This document shows, in pieces, positions 1-8,678 of a DNA stretch of 11,937 nt. The translations under genes and the position numbers were made by a program. How positions within the stretch are numbered: the first letter of the stretch is position 1; each line of letters begins with the position of its first letter. The notes under the pieces are model-generated. The model saw only the letters and a list, made by a program, of their open reading frames with translations, did no database searches and was not told where the DNA came from. The stretch lies in contig JAQUZI010000015.1 in the NCBI GenBank assembly GCA_028691405.1, forward strand, positions 1 through 11,937. Reading direction: 5' to 3'. The DNA is from Minisyncoccota bacterium. GTDB lineage: Bacteria; Patescibacteriota; Minisyncoccia; UBA6257; JAKLIH01.

Positions 1-548
1 ACTTCAGATATTTCTTTACCAAGGCCTTTAACTAAACATTGATAAAAATCATAATGATCTGATATCCTTTTTTCATTTCAATTAAGCAAATCTTTCATTG
101 TTAATGGGAAACGATGTAGTTGGTCAACATAAGCCGGGCCTATACCTCTACCCGTTGATCCTTGGCATCCATTTTTCCTATCTTTGAGTGTTTGTTCAAA
201 AGCACGGTGAGTATCTAAACAAAGCAATGCGTTTTCATCAATTTTAATATCTGCAATTTGATTATTAAAAAAATTAGTGGCTTCCTTAATTTCATGCACT
301 AATTCCTTTGGGTGAATAACCATATTTTTGCCTAAAATAACGGTACTATTTGTTTTAGAAATGCCAGATGGTAAATGATGTAATTTAATATTTTGGCCAT
401 TATCTAATTCAACAGTATGCCCAGCATTACTTCCGCCATTATCACGAAAGAATATTTTAGCATCAGTAATTTGGTCTACTATCTTGCCCTTGCCTTCATC
501 CCCTCAATTAGCACCACAAAATGCAATTGAGTTTTTACGTATTTTCAT
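1..548 (-). CDS. purA: Adenylosuccinate synthetase, N-terminal part (3' end outside window)
   Basis: PurA joins IMP and aspartate using GTP to make adenylosuccinate, the first committed step from IMP to AMP in the cytoplasm. The ATG at 546-548 opens a protein whose residues 11-22 read CGANWGDEGKGK, the family's P-loop-like active-site segment with the catalytic Asp (D17). GGSNAGHT (38-45) carries the catalytic His (H44), followed by LPSGI, and GSTGRGIGP (130-138) is the IMP-phosphate loop. Trp15 is encoded by UGA (504-506) and a second UGA lies at 78-80; both must be read through. The Trp before GDEGKGK is nearly invariant in the family, so this gene is strong evidence for code 4. About 182 codons are visible of a family length near 430, so the C-terminal domain lies outside the window. 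A promoter (575-603) precedes it, so it is probably transcribed separately from the upstream membrane-protein gene. Confidence 0.96.
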
Positions 549-574
549 ATTTTATATTTAATTTATATACATAT

Positions 575-603
575 ATTTTATCATAATATAAAATATTTTA
601 CAA
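575..603 (-). promoter_or_regulatory. Probable purA promoter
   Basis: On the minus strand TTGTAA (598-603) is followed after 17 bp by TAAAAT (575-580). TGA directly before the -10 gives an extended -10 (TGn). It starts a few bases after the stop codon of the upstream gene and lies 27 bp before the purA ATG. No Shine-Dalgarno sequence lies between. Confidence 0.5.
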
Positions 604-610
604 ATCAATT

Positions 611-949
611 TTAGGTTAAAGCTAACACAATAAAAGCTATAACAGCAAGGCTTACGCCGATATATGCACCAGGAGATAAAATCTCCTTTAAAACCAATAG
701 TCCTAATACATTAGCAAGTATAATTGAAAATGCTCCAAATAATGCCATTGTTTTACCTAATTCAATTACTGTAAATACATATAGTTGACCAAACATAGCA
801 ATTATTCTAATTAAAAAATATATTAAAAATCAACTACTTAAAAATGTTTCTAAACTAAAACCTTGCTTTGGCATATAGTTCCTAGCTAATAAATCACTTG
901 TTGTAAAAAGGATTTGGGTTACAATAATTATAATAATTGATCAATTCAT
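611..949 (-). CDS. Small EamA/SMR-like integral membrane protein
   Basis: The protein has 112 residues and is almost wholly hydrophobic, with about four transmembrane helices (roughly residues 3-20, 37-55, 62-85 and 90-111). The second half (GKTMALFGAF..., then KEILSPGAYIGVSLAVIAF) resembles the last two helices of EamA/drug-metabolite transporters, where a conserved Glu after a Leu-rich helix and an L-S-P turn are typical. The size matches SMR-type half transporters that act as dimers. Family membership is inferred from this pattern; the substrate is unknown. The ATG at 947-949 is chosen because translation continues in frame through two UGA codons (Trp3 at 941-943 and Trp40 at 830-832); without UGA = Trp only the last 61 residues would be seen. 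The upstream kinase-like gene ends 92 bp away and I see no convincing promoter or terminator between them. Confidence 0.75.
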
Positions 950-1041
950 GTTTATTTTTTTAAATTAATATTGTTTGCCATTTATGATAATTTATTATTA
1001 TGTTGATAAATATCGTCATTCCTAAACAAATAGGTCTAATT

Positions 1042-2127
1042 TTAGAATCCTATTTCTTCTAATTTTTTAAGGTGTGGTATAAGATCAGGATGGTCAGTTG
1101 GTATATGTTCTCTATCTATGATTGGGCTTGAACTTATTCGAGGATTTGCCTCTTTCTCTGCATATATGCGTTTATATTCTTCAAGTATGTCTGGATATTT
1201 GTTCTGAATAATTGTTAAAAAACGTACCATCATCGGAAGATATGATTTATTTCACTCTATTGTTTGTTTAGCTAACTTTTCTTTATAATTAGGATCTTCG
1301 TAATCTGATCTACTTAAAATATGATCTTCATATTTTCCAGTAGTTAAAACAGTGCTTAAATCTATAATTGACTCAGGTAAAGAGTTATTATTTGTTTTCT
1401 TTAAATGAAAATCTAACACACTAAAACCATTTTTTTCATCATAAATAAAATTTGATGGTTTTGGATCGATTACAATGTCATTTTGATCAAGCTCTTTCAC
1501 AGTTTCAATAAGCTGAATTATATCTCTATCAGAATATTCAGGCACATTCGAATAAGAAAATTTTGTTACATCTTTCCCTGGCAACAGTTCCATAATAACA
1601 ACATTATAATCAAAAGAATAAGCCACAAGTTGTGCTGCATTTTTTATATTCTTAGCGCGTAGAAGTGGTTTAATTTCAAAATTTGCTTGCACATTTGAAC
1701 GAGAAAATTTTGCAGCATATTTTTTTCCTTCAATTTCAATTCAATATGCATCTCCATTACTACCTGAGCCTAGATATTGATCTTTTGCATTATTTTTTTC
1801 AATTTTTTCTTTTAGTTCTTTAATTGCCGGCTCAAATTTTTCTTTGAAAAGTTCGATATTTTCTTTTTTAAACTGTATTTCTTTTTTCTTTTCTTTAAGT
1901 TTGCATAAAAAATTGCCATATCTTTTTTGATTAGAATTTATTAATTCAACTAATTCCGGAGATAAATCTGAAGGTAAGTTATTTATATCATCTATTTTGG
2001 CAAGTTCAGACGAATATTTAAGTATTTTTTTTTGGTCATCCGAAAATTCTTTTACGCCTTTGTCGCCGAATTCTTCAACTTGTGCTTGCAATTGATCTTG
2101 TGATTTTGGCTTAAAATGTTGTTCCAT
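1042..2127 (-). CDS. Protein-kinase-like protein with helical N-terminal region
   Basis: The protein has 361 residues and is broken into three pieces unless UGA is read as Trp (Trp129 at 1741-1743, Trp292 at 1252-1254). Residues 1-118 are Lys/Glu-rich and largely helical, probably coiled coil in the second half. From residue 118 a kinase fold can be followed: glycine loop LGSGSNGDAY (119-128), a beta-3 strand with the ATP-anchoring Lys (YAAKF, K140), a hinge-like MELLPG, the catalytic loop DPKPSN (D221, K223, N226), comparable to DLKPSN in Ser/Thr kinases, and the metal-binding Asp in VLDFH (D239), where DFH replaces DFG. All core catalytic residues are present, so activity on protein or a small molecule is possible; the substrate is unknown. 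The C-terminal 120 residues are helical and unlike a full kinase C-lobe. It lies 84 bp after the 423-residue anchored protein gene, possibly in one transcript. Confidence 0.78.
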
Positions 2128-2211
2128 ATATTTTATGATTTAATTTATTATTCTATTGCAACTCCACTAAAAAATTGTTTTAACATTATCTTCGTCAATA
2201 AATAATAGTAT

Positions 2212-3483
2212 TTATTTAAAAGATAGGTCAAAAACTTTTAGAGAACATTTATTTGGGGATTCAAAAGATTTTATTTGACCACAGTTAATTTCTCCCTCAA
2301 AAGAAAGTATGCCTGGAGAAGTATATTCATTATTGTCCTGCTTTTTTAATTTTGGATTATTATCTACAAAATTGGAGATATTAACAGGAAATGTATTATA
2401 ATTATAATCGTTTATAATAATTGTTTTGTCTGATTCCCATAAATATTTATTTGGGTTTTCGTCTTCGTATTTTATATTAAACAAAATAGCTCCATCATCC
2501 TTCGGTATATTAAAATCGAATTCTATTGTATTGGCTTTTATTATTGCTATACAAGATTTATTAAATTCGGAGCAATAAAAATCTAAATGATATAGATTTT
2601 TTGAATGATCGAGAAATGCATCAGATAAAAGCCAATATTGAACATTATTTTCTGGATCTATATCTTTTATCCATTCAGAATCATTAAATTTAATTGCCGT
2701 ATAATAGTTTTCATCTTTTTCTCAAATATAATAATAGTTTATCTCGTTAAATGTACTTTCAGCTCCATAAGTTATAACTCTTTCTTCAAGATATGGCTCT
2801 TTTAAAACTATTTTATATATTTCTTGTTGTAAAATAGGAAGATTATTACTTATGTGTTTTGGATCGTCTATTTTAATAGAGCCTTGTGTATTATCATATT
2901 CTTTAAATTCGTTTTCTTGTATTTTAGCTAAAACTTCTTGCCCATATAATAACTTTAATATAGCGCTAATATCCTGATTTTGTTTATAATAAATTTTGAT
3001 ATTTATTATTTCTTTTTCGTTAAATAACGCTAAATCTTTTAGCTCTCTTTCTTCTCCTTTGTCTCATACTTTAATTAGATTAATTGGTACTGGTTGAGAA
3101 TCGCTTCCATTAAATTTTATATCTTCACTCAAATTTTTATAAAGATTAAAATGCAAAGCATTATCAATAATTTTAAGACTATTAACTCTAACCCACCCTG
3201 TAAGTGTTGTATATTTTTTATTATCAATAATTTCTTCTTCATAATAAATATCTGGTTCTGTGATATCTCCTCGGCTATCATTAATCGCATTATAATATTG
3301 GCTTTTTGGCCATAAATATTTTTCCTCTTTGTTTCTAATTGGCTCAATATTAATAACTTCTTGATTTAAATCTAAACTATTATTTACCATCTCTTCTTGC
3401 TTTTTTATACTGTTATAATAAAAATATGAGCTTAAAATAACAGCAAAACAAGCTAAAATAATTAAAATTTGTTTAGTTTTCAT
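2212..3483 (-). CDS. Membrane-anchored extracytoplasmic protein, unknown function
   Basis: The protein has 423 residues and I do not recognise its family. The N-terminus is two Lys residues, then a hydrophobic helix (about 5-23, ILIILACFAVILSSYFYY), then a long polar, Asn/Lys/Asp/Tyr-rich chain. This suggests an N-terminal signal anchor with the rest outside the cell. The Cys in ILAC is not placed in a convincing lipobox. The body alternates short beta-like segments and contains three Cys in its C-terminal third plus one near the end. Two UGA codons (3064-3066 in IKVWDKG and 2722-2724 in YIWEKD) are read as Trp, while five other Trp codons are UGG, so both are used. Reading frame continuity was checked codon by codon from 3063 to 2485. 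It has its own promoter (3513-3541) and is followed by the kinase-like gene. Confidence 0.8.
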
Positions 3484-3512
3484 ATTTATTGATTAAAATA
3501 TTTATTACATTT

Positions 3513-3541
3513 ATTATACTACATATCAAACATTAATGCAA
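3513..3541 (-). promoter_or_regulatory. Probable promoter of the 423-residue anchored protein gene
   Basis: On the minus strand TTGCAT (3536-3541) and a perfect TATAAT (3513-3518) are separated by 17 bp. The -10 ends 29 bp before the ATG at 3483. Confidence 0.65.
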
Positions 3542-3609
3542 GATAGAAAGCCATTATTTTTGTTAATAATTTTGACTCTTCAATTTAATAAATATTAAAA
3601 ACAATCTAT

Positions 3610-4248
3610 TTATGTAGTAGATTTATGAGCCAATATTAAAGACGCTTGCGCCTTTAATAAATTATTAATTTTATTCATATCTTTTTTATAAATATGTGCT
3701 GAACTAATAAACCCTGTTTGCAGGCCACAATCAATCTTTAAAATTGAACATATTCTCTGAGATATTTCATTTACAGCTAAAGAATCTGCGTAATATTTAT
3801 TATATATATCTTGTCCTCGAGAAAAATATTTTGTATATAAAATATTATCTCTAACTAAAAAGTGTATTGTTAATAAGCAGGGAACTTTTTCATCGCTGCC
3901 AACTAAAACAACAGCTGCTTTTTTTGTTGCTAGATTGTTTTTTAAAACCTCTACTATATCCATATAATCAGATCTACCTTTTGGCCCGTGAATAAAATTT
4001 TTATACGAATGACCAAATTGGTTAAACCCATTTTCAAAAAAGACTTTATGCATTTCTTTTATATTTTTGCGTTCCTGCTTTCCTTGCAGTGACAAATCAT
4101 CTTTTGAAATATTTTTTATATTTATTTGTATATTTTCAATTTCAAATATCTCGTTGTTAATTAAACTTCCATTCTCCTTTATCAATTGAATTAGATTTAT
4201 TCATGCATAGCCTAAATTTTCAAAATTTAATAAAAAATTATTGGACAT
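3610..4248 (-). CDS. Compact thymidylate-synthase-fold enzyme (dTMP synthase or dCMP hydroxymethylase-like)
   Basis: The 212-residue protein aligns without gaps to E. coli ThyA (alignment from memory) over the catalytic core. VPC places C124 on nucleophile C146, R144 on R166, D147 on D169, H185 on H207 and Y187 on Y209. Thr-Lys-Lys (108-110) lies where ThyA has the phosphate-binding Arg126-Arg127, and FGHSY matches WGPVY. D155 sits exactly where ThyA has Asn177, the residue that reads the uracil ring; in T4 dCMP hydroxymethylase this position is Asp. Gly replaces Ser167. The family transfers a one-carbon unit from methylene-tetrahydrofolate to C5 of a pyrimidine nucleotide. The ATG at 4246-4248 is used because reading UGA (4201-4203) as Trp16 recovers an archaeal-type N-terminus (LGYAWINLIQLIKENG). 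At 212 residues it is shorter than ThyA (264). Either dUMP or dCMP may be the substrate. Confidence 0.85.
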
Positions 4249-4256
4249 TGTAATAA

Positions 4257-4286
4257 ATTATGATATTAATTAAATTAATTTTACAA
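4257..4286 (-). promoter_or_regulatory. Possible promoter of the thymidylate-synthase-fold gene
   Basis: TTGTAA (4281-4286) is followed after 18 bp by CATAAT (4257-4262) on the minus strand. The -10 is only 8 bp from the ATG, so the transcript would be nearly leaderless. This is a weak call. Confidence 0.3.
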
Positions 4287-4318
4287 GCAAAGTGTTTAAC
4301 AGAAGTCGAGAATATCCA

Positions 4319-4337
4319 GCTCTGTGCGGTAAAGAGC
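4319..4337 (-). other. Small GC-containing hairpin after the ATPase gene
   Basis: GCTCT (4319-4323) pairs with AGAGC (4333-4337) around a 9-nt loop in otherwise very AT-rich DNA. It has no T-run, so it is not a classical terminator. It lies about 170 nt after the ATPase stop codon and before the next gene. Confidence 0.3.
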
Positions 4338-4425
4338 GTTAAAACTAGAATAGAACAAATAAATGAATATATTTATATATCTAATTTAAGTATATAATTA
4401 ACCACATTGCCAACACTATTTCTTT

Positions 4426-4475
4426 CAATCCTGAACGCCTTTAGAACTTTGGAGCAGAAAAACATCTAAAAGCTA
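4426..4475 (-). repeat. Repeated 3'-UTR hairpin element, copy 1 (after the DUF4143 ATPase gene)
   Basis: In the minus-strand RNA the core (4426-4452) folds as AGUUCU / AGGAUU around the ten-base loop AAAGGCGUUC, after a U/C-rich lead-in. It begins 51 nt after the ATPase stop codon. Related copies lie at 6013, 8970 and 10148. This copy has no GC-rich terminator next to it. Confidence 0.75.
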
Positions 4476-4503
4476 TATTAAAATCAATTTTATAAAAATT
4501 ATA

Positions 4504-5760
4504 TTATTGAGAGGCTCATTTTCAAAAAGGCACAAATTGTATTTTTTTATTATCTATTATTTTTCCCTTATCCTCATACATTGTAATTATCATCAAATCA
4601 TTACAATTAAGTTCGTTACTAGCTTCTATCAATGCATTTACTTCTCTTTTTTCAGTTTGCTCGTTAGAAATATCGAAACAAACTTGAATTAAATGCGTTA
4701 TCCCCTTTTGATCACCTTTTATAGCAAAATCTACTTCTTTATTGGATTTGGTTTTATAATAAAATAAATTAGAATTAGCACTAAATCCTTTTTTAATTAA
4801 TTCGGTAAAAACTAAGTTCTCTAAATAAACACCAGAGTTAGGCGAAACAAATAAATTCTTATAAGATAAAAATCCATTATCAATAACATATATCTTTTTG
4901 TTGGAGGCCAATCTAGCAGTAGGTTTATTATCAAATCTTGAAAGAAAGAAGAATAAATAACTATTTTCTACGAAATCTAAATATTTATCCACCGTACGAT
5001 AATTTTTTATACGAGTAACAAAAGAAATCTTAGAATGGCTTAGATTCTGGCAAGTATTAGATATTAAATAACTTATTAATAATTCTATTTTCTTAGGCTC
5101 TCGTATGCTATATCTTTTAGTAATATCTTTGTAGATTATAGAAAATATCAAATTGCTTAAAAAAGTTTCTGGATCAGTTTTGTTAATTAATATCTCTGGG
5201 AAGCCACCATATTTGAGTAATGGCTCGACAGCAAATGACTTTTGGGTGTTATCATCTGAACCTATATTAAGAATCTCTAAACTTTCTTTGTAACTGAAAG
5301 GTAATATTTCCAATGTTCGATAACGACCAGTTAGAGAGCTAGCAAATTCACTACTTAATAAATTAGAATTGGAACCAGTTACAAAGACATTATAGCCATA
5401 CCTTTGTAATTTATTCAAGAATAAATCCCAATTGCTTAAGTTTTGTATTTCGTCTAATAAAATAGTCTTTATAGGGCCATAAGCCAATTGAAGGGCGTCT
5501 AAGAATTCTTCTTTACTATCTATACTACTTAATAATTCTTCGTCGTCAAAATTGGCATACATAAAATCAATACCTTTTAATAAAAGGAGTAAAAATATTG
5601 ATTTTCCAGCACGCCTAGGACCAGTTATAATCTTTATCAAACTAGGTTTTAAGAGCTCATTTTTTTCTTTAAGTTGGGTTCTTGGTAAATATTTTCTACT
5701 TAAAAAATCATCTCGACTAATCTTTTGTCTTTTTACTATATCTAATAATTTTTGGTTCAT
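4504..5760 (-). CDS. AAA ATPase of the AAA_14 / DUF4143 family
   Basis: The 418-residue protein has the standard two-part build of this family. An N-terminal P-loop ATPase domain has Walker A GPRRAGKS (47-54), Walker B ILLDEIQN (100-107), the VTGSNSNLL sensor strand and the LTGRYRTLEILPFSYKE segment. The C-terminal DUF4143 region has a winged-helix part and a nuclease-like core motif (KSNKEVDFAI). Such proteins are common in accessory regions of bacteria and archaea; their role is not established. At first sight the gene stops at 4522, but that codon is UGA. Reading it and the UGA at 4516-4518 as Trp gives the ending IQFVPFWKWASQ, matching the usual viPlwkwl end of the family, with a true TAA at 4504-4506. 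A 42-bp palindrome sits 41 bp before the ATG, suggesting repressor control. A repeated hairpin element follows the stop codon. Confidence 0.93.
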
Positions 5761-5801
5761 TTTATGATTTTATTGTATTTATGTCATCATAATACAATGT
5801 T

Positions 5802-5843
5802 TTGTATGTTATCATTGTATTATAATACAATGATAACATACAA
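5802..5843. promoter_or_regulatory. Perfect 42-bp palindrome, probable operator
   Basis: The half TGTATGTTATCATTGTATTA (5803-5822) is followed at once by its exact reverse complement (5823-5842), and one further T/A pair flanks it. The core motif ATAATACAATG recurs at 5790-5800, about 32 bp (three helical turns) from its palindrome copy and nearer the ATPase start, and TATTGTAT lies at 5771-5778. The centre contains TATAAT on the minus strand. A symmetric site plus spaced half sites upstream of the ATPase gene fits a dimeric repressor operator. It has no GC-rich stem or T-tract, so it is not a typical terminator. Confidence 0.6.
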
Positions 5844-6012
5844 TGCCAAAAAAGTCAATAGTATTGTGATAAATCAGTATATCTTTATCTACAGTACTAA
5901 ACTTAACTAATATCTTAATTCTAGTACAAAACATTAAAAATGCCGATAATAACTACCCTTTTGATATACTAAAGTAAAAACGATATACCAACAAAACTGA
6001 TAATACTAATTC
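5844..6012. other. Rest of the longest gene-free stretch (5761-6087)
   Basis: The 327-bp gap between the dehydrogenase and ATPase genes holds the palindrome (5802-5843) and one copy of the repeated hairpin (6013-6057). In between I find no reading frame longer than a few codons with UGA read as Trp. Two direct GATATAC repeats (5963-5969, 5982-5988; 19 bp apart) and one inverted copy (5877-5883) are the only other structure seen. Confidence 0.4.
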
Positions 6013-6057
6013 CAGCCCTAAACGACTTTATGGCTTTGGGATGAGAAAAGATTAAAA
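6013..6057 (-). repeat. Repeated 3'-UTR hairpin element, copy 2 (after the SDR gene)
   Basis: This is the most diverged copy. The minus-strand stem is AGCCAU / AGGGCU with loop AAAGUCGUUU. Three stem positions that are wobble or A-U pairs in other copies are G-C pairs here, while one pair is an A-G mismatch. The core begins 47 nt after the SDR stop codon and follows the same AUUUUAAUCUUUUCUC lead-in as the copy at 10148. Confidence 0.7.
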
Positions 6058-6087
6058 TAGATATGTAAACACTAGCTTTTTTATAAA

Positions 6088-6744
6088 TTATTTTCTATTT
6101 ATTATTATCTGAGAAACTTCTAAAGTTTTTGGCATTTCAAGTATATAGACTAAAAGATCAGCTAAATGTTCTGGTTCCATGAAGGCATCCAAATTTGGCT
6201 TTATTCCAGTAGCTTTTTCAAAAATTTTAGATTTGAAGCCACCTGGGTTAAAACCGATTACGCGACATTTGGTTCCTTTTAATTCCAGTTGTAAATTTTC
6301 CGTTACACCACGAAGAGCTCATTTTGATGAACCGTACGCACATTGATCTTCATAGGCTTTAAATCCAACTGTTGAACCAACGTTAACAATGTCTGCTTCA
6401 TTTGTTTTAATATTTTCTATCAAGCCAGAAATAAGTTTTATTGGTGCTAAAACATTTATTTTAAACAAGTTGTTAATCTCGGAATAATCTAAATTTTTCA
6501 TTTTTTGAACGCTCATAACACCAGCACAGTTAATTAAGGAATGGAATATTGGATATCTTCTTTTAATTTCATTAATAGCATTGTTAATATCACTTTCTTT
6601 ACTTAAATCTGTTTTAATATATTCAATATCGATATTAGGCTTATTTCTTGATAACCCAATGATTTTTCAACCATTTTTTAAAAGTTTTTCAGAAATTTTT
6701 AACCCAAGACCATCGCTTGCTCCAGTAATAATTGCTGTTTTCAT
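6088..6744 (-). CDS. Short-chain dehydrogenase/reductase (SDR)
   Basis: The 218-residue classical SDR is an NAD(P)-dependent oxidoreductase with a Rossmann fold. It has the cofactor motif TGASDGLG (7-14), the structural NCAG motif in the usual fourth strand, the catalytic Ser124 (GSTVG) and the Y137-G-S-S-K141 pair thirteen residues later. The segment FNPGG follows the sixth strand. Two UGA codons are read as Trp: position 26 (6667-6669) in KNGWKIIG and position 142 (6319-6321) directly after the catalytic Lys. The sequence YGSSK-W-AL is usual in this family, so this is good support for UGA = Trp. The ATG at 6742-6744 gives a normal start just before the first beta strand. At 218 residues it is slightly short for a classical SDR (about 250). 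The substrate cannot be told from sequence. It has its own promoter and is followed by a repeated hairpin element. Confidence 0.93.
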
Positions 6745-6764
6745 AGAAATTGATTTAAATTTTT

Positions 6765-6793
6765 ATTATCTTTATCATATCATATTTTGTAAA
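6765..6793 (-). promoter_or_regulatory. Probable SDR gene promoter
   Basis: On the minus strand TTTACA (6788-6793) and GATAAT (6765-6770) are spaced 17 bp apart. An alternative extended -10, TGATATGAT (6774-6782), overlaps it. One of the two is likely the start signal. Confidence 0.4.
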
Positions 6794-6827
6794 TATTTTT
6801 TAGATTGAAAATTATTTATTATATCTG

Positions 6828-7577
6828 TTAAATATTAATTTTCATAAAATCTTCTGCTAAGACTGTATTCCTAAAAAACTTTTTTGTCTGATCTACTCTA
6901 ATCTTACCTGAAGAATAATTGTATATATGATTTAGAATCAATTTCCTAACATTTGCCTTTTGTGCTATTAATCCACACTCTTTAGGAATCAAGTGTCCTT
7001 TCTTTTTTAAACTATTAGGATAAGAACATTCAAGTAATAATACATTAGCATCTTTAGAAAAATTTATAAATTTATCATCATAATCACAATCCCCAGAAAA
7101 TACCAAACTTCTATCTTTTTCAATAAATTTATAGGCAATACTTGATTTGGTATGAATTGTTTTGTTACATTCCACAGAAAATTCTTCAAATTTTATCTTA
7201 TTTTTTATTTCTTTAATCTTTATTTTTTTATTTTTAGATCATTGCTCTCCATCTTTGTTGAGATTAATGGAATCTTCGAAGAATTGTTTTAATCCAACTG
7301 GACCAATTAAAATTAAATCATTTTTTCTATTAAACCCTGGGGTACAAAACAAAGCTCAAATCAACGCTACAAGATCAGAAACATGATCATTGTGAAAATG
7401 AGTTAAAAAAACCATATCTATTGTTCTGTAGTCTATTTTTGCATTTACTATTTGCCTTACAGTGCCAGGACCACAATCAACTAAAATTTTCTTTTTGCCA
7501 ATTTGTAAATAATTTGCAGGAGACCCTCTCTTAACTGTAGGAACACAAGTTCCACTACCAATTATTGTTAATTTCAT
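6828..7577 (-). CDS. Metallo-beta-lactamase-fold hydrolase, RNase Z / AtsA-like
   Basis: The 249-residue protein starts MKLTIIGSGTCVPT, the typical opening of RNase Z and AtsA-type enzymes. It carries the zinc motif THFHNDH (H60, H62, D64, H65), a third His (H142, IHTKSS), the bridging Asp in SGDCDYDD (D163), a conserved GHLIPKECG (H195) and the last ligand His in LILNHIYN (H217), so the two-metal site looks complete. Members cleave phosphodiesters or esters. RNase Z proper has an extended exosite arm to bind tRNA; here residues 105-134 are a Lys-rich stretch and no clear arm is seen, so tRNA 3'-processing is possible but unproven. Two UGA codons (7356-7358, Trp74; 7239-7241, Trp113) split the gene under the standard code. 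Its promoter is at 7606-7633. Confidence 0.88.
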
Positions 7578-7605
7578 ATTTCTTTTTATAGTTTTATTTA
7601 TTACT

Positions 7606-7633
7606 ATTATACCAAACTACTTCTTTTTTGCAA
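7606..7633 (-). promoter_or_regulatory. Probable promoter of the metallo-hydrolase gene
   Basis: TTGCAA (7628-7633), a 16-bp spacer and TATAAT (7606-7611) on the minus strand, with TGG directly before the -10 (extended -10). The -10 ends 28 bp before the ATG. Confidence 0.65.
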
Positions 7634-7692
7634 ATAAAACATTTTCATTATTGTGTCAATATTTTAAAAACCCTTGGTAACTAATAAAATAA

Positions 7693-8577
7693 CTATTCCC
7701 TAACAACTCCATTAATTATATTAGAATCAGAAGGAATAATTGTAATAATATTATATTTTTCACATATAGCTTGAGCAATAGCACTACAGGTTCTAGCTCC
7801 GCACATTCACTTTGGATTTTCTGGCATCAACTCTTCTAATTCTTTTAAAGTAATTTCTTTGTAAATGGCTTCGTTTTTGATTTGAAATTCTTTTAAGCCA
7901 ATCATAAAAGGATGATCGTTATCTTGAAACAATGTATTAGTTGTTAAAGTGTATTTAGTAAGAATCATATAATTTAATTCCCCACCTGTATAAAAAGCAA
8001 TTTGGGGGTTAGTTTTAATATATGGCAATAAGTTTTTTACATAATTAATAACAGTGTCTATATCAACTGCTGATATCGACTCATTAATGCCAGGAAAATT
8101 ATTTATAACAGTGCTAACGCCAAAATCAATATTATATCTGTCAACAACTTGTTTATTATTAACAATGATTAATTCAGTAGATCCACCGCCTATATTAATA
8201 ATTAAAATTTGATCACTTAAAAAACATTTATCTAATAAAGCTTTTTCTAAATAATGACTTTCGAGTTCTTGGCTGATAATATTAAAATGCAAACCGGTTA
8301 ATTTCAAAACTTCGTTAACAAAATTCTTTTGAGGTTCAGGCAATAGTTTACGAAAAAGCGCTGTGGCATAAATACTAATAGGTGTTTGGTGGTTTTCTAT
8401 CTTAATAATATTTAAAAGATTAAATAGCTCTTTTTTTGATTGTTCTGATAAACCTTTTTGATTATCAAAGCCATTTTTGAAAGGGATGCTTTTTTGTAAT
8501 ACCAAACTAAGAATTTCATCATCAAGCTTATATACTTTTACAGTAGATGAACCAACGTCAATGAGTATCCTTTTCAT
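7693..8577 (-). CDS. Ppx/GppA family phosphatase
   Basis: The 294-residue protein has the actin-like ATPase fold of exopolyphosphatase and guanosine pentaphosphatase. It shows phosphate-1 motif IDVGSSTVKVY (6-16), the ATALFRK segment (71-77), a Glu-containing catalytic segment ISQELES (101-107) and phosphate-2 motif INIGGGSTELI (127-137). These enzymes release terminal phosphate from polyphosphate or convert pppGpp to ppGpp in the cytoplasm. At 294 residues it corresponds to the two-domain short form without the C-terminal HD-like domain of E. coli Ppx. The frame seems to end at 7807, but that codon is UGA (Trp257). Reading on gives KWMCGARTCSAIAQAI and a true TAG at 7693-7695, consistent with the family's last helix. 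No convincing promoter is seen in the 101 bp before it. Confidence 0.9.
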
Positions 8578-8678
8578 ATTTATAACTTATTATTTATTGT
8601 GTAACTTTTTAATCTTGGTTGAAAGTTAATTGTATTAATTAAATTTCTTTATAAAAATATCGATTATTTATCCCGGAA

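Noticed and set aside
3094..3347. Reading frames overlapping the 423-residue gene on both strands
   Set aside because: They are low-complexity shadows of the real gene with no start context or family features.
4507..5767. Plus-strand reading frames opposite the ATPase gene
   Set aside because: They run antisense through the ATPase gene and have no recognisable features.
611..7577. A cluster of pseudogenes broken by premature stops
   Set aside because: Every break is UGA, none is TAA or TAG, and the joined proteins have full length and intact active sites.
7637..7659. TTGACA -35 box at 7654-7659 on the minus strand
   Set aside because: No acceptable -10 lies 16-18 bp downstream, and a better promoter (7606-7633) lies closer to the gene.
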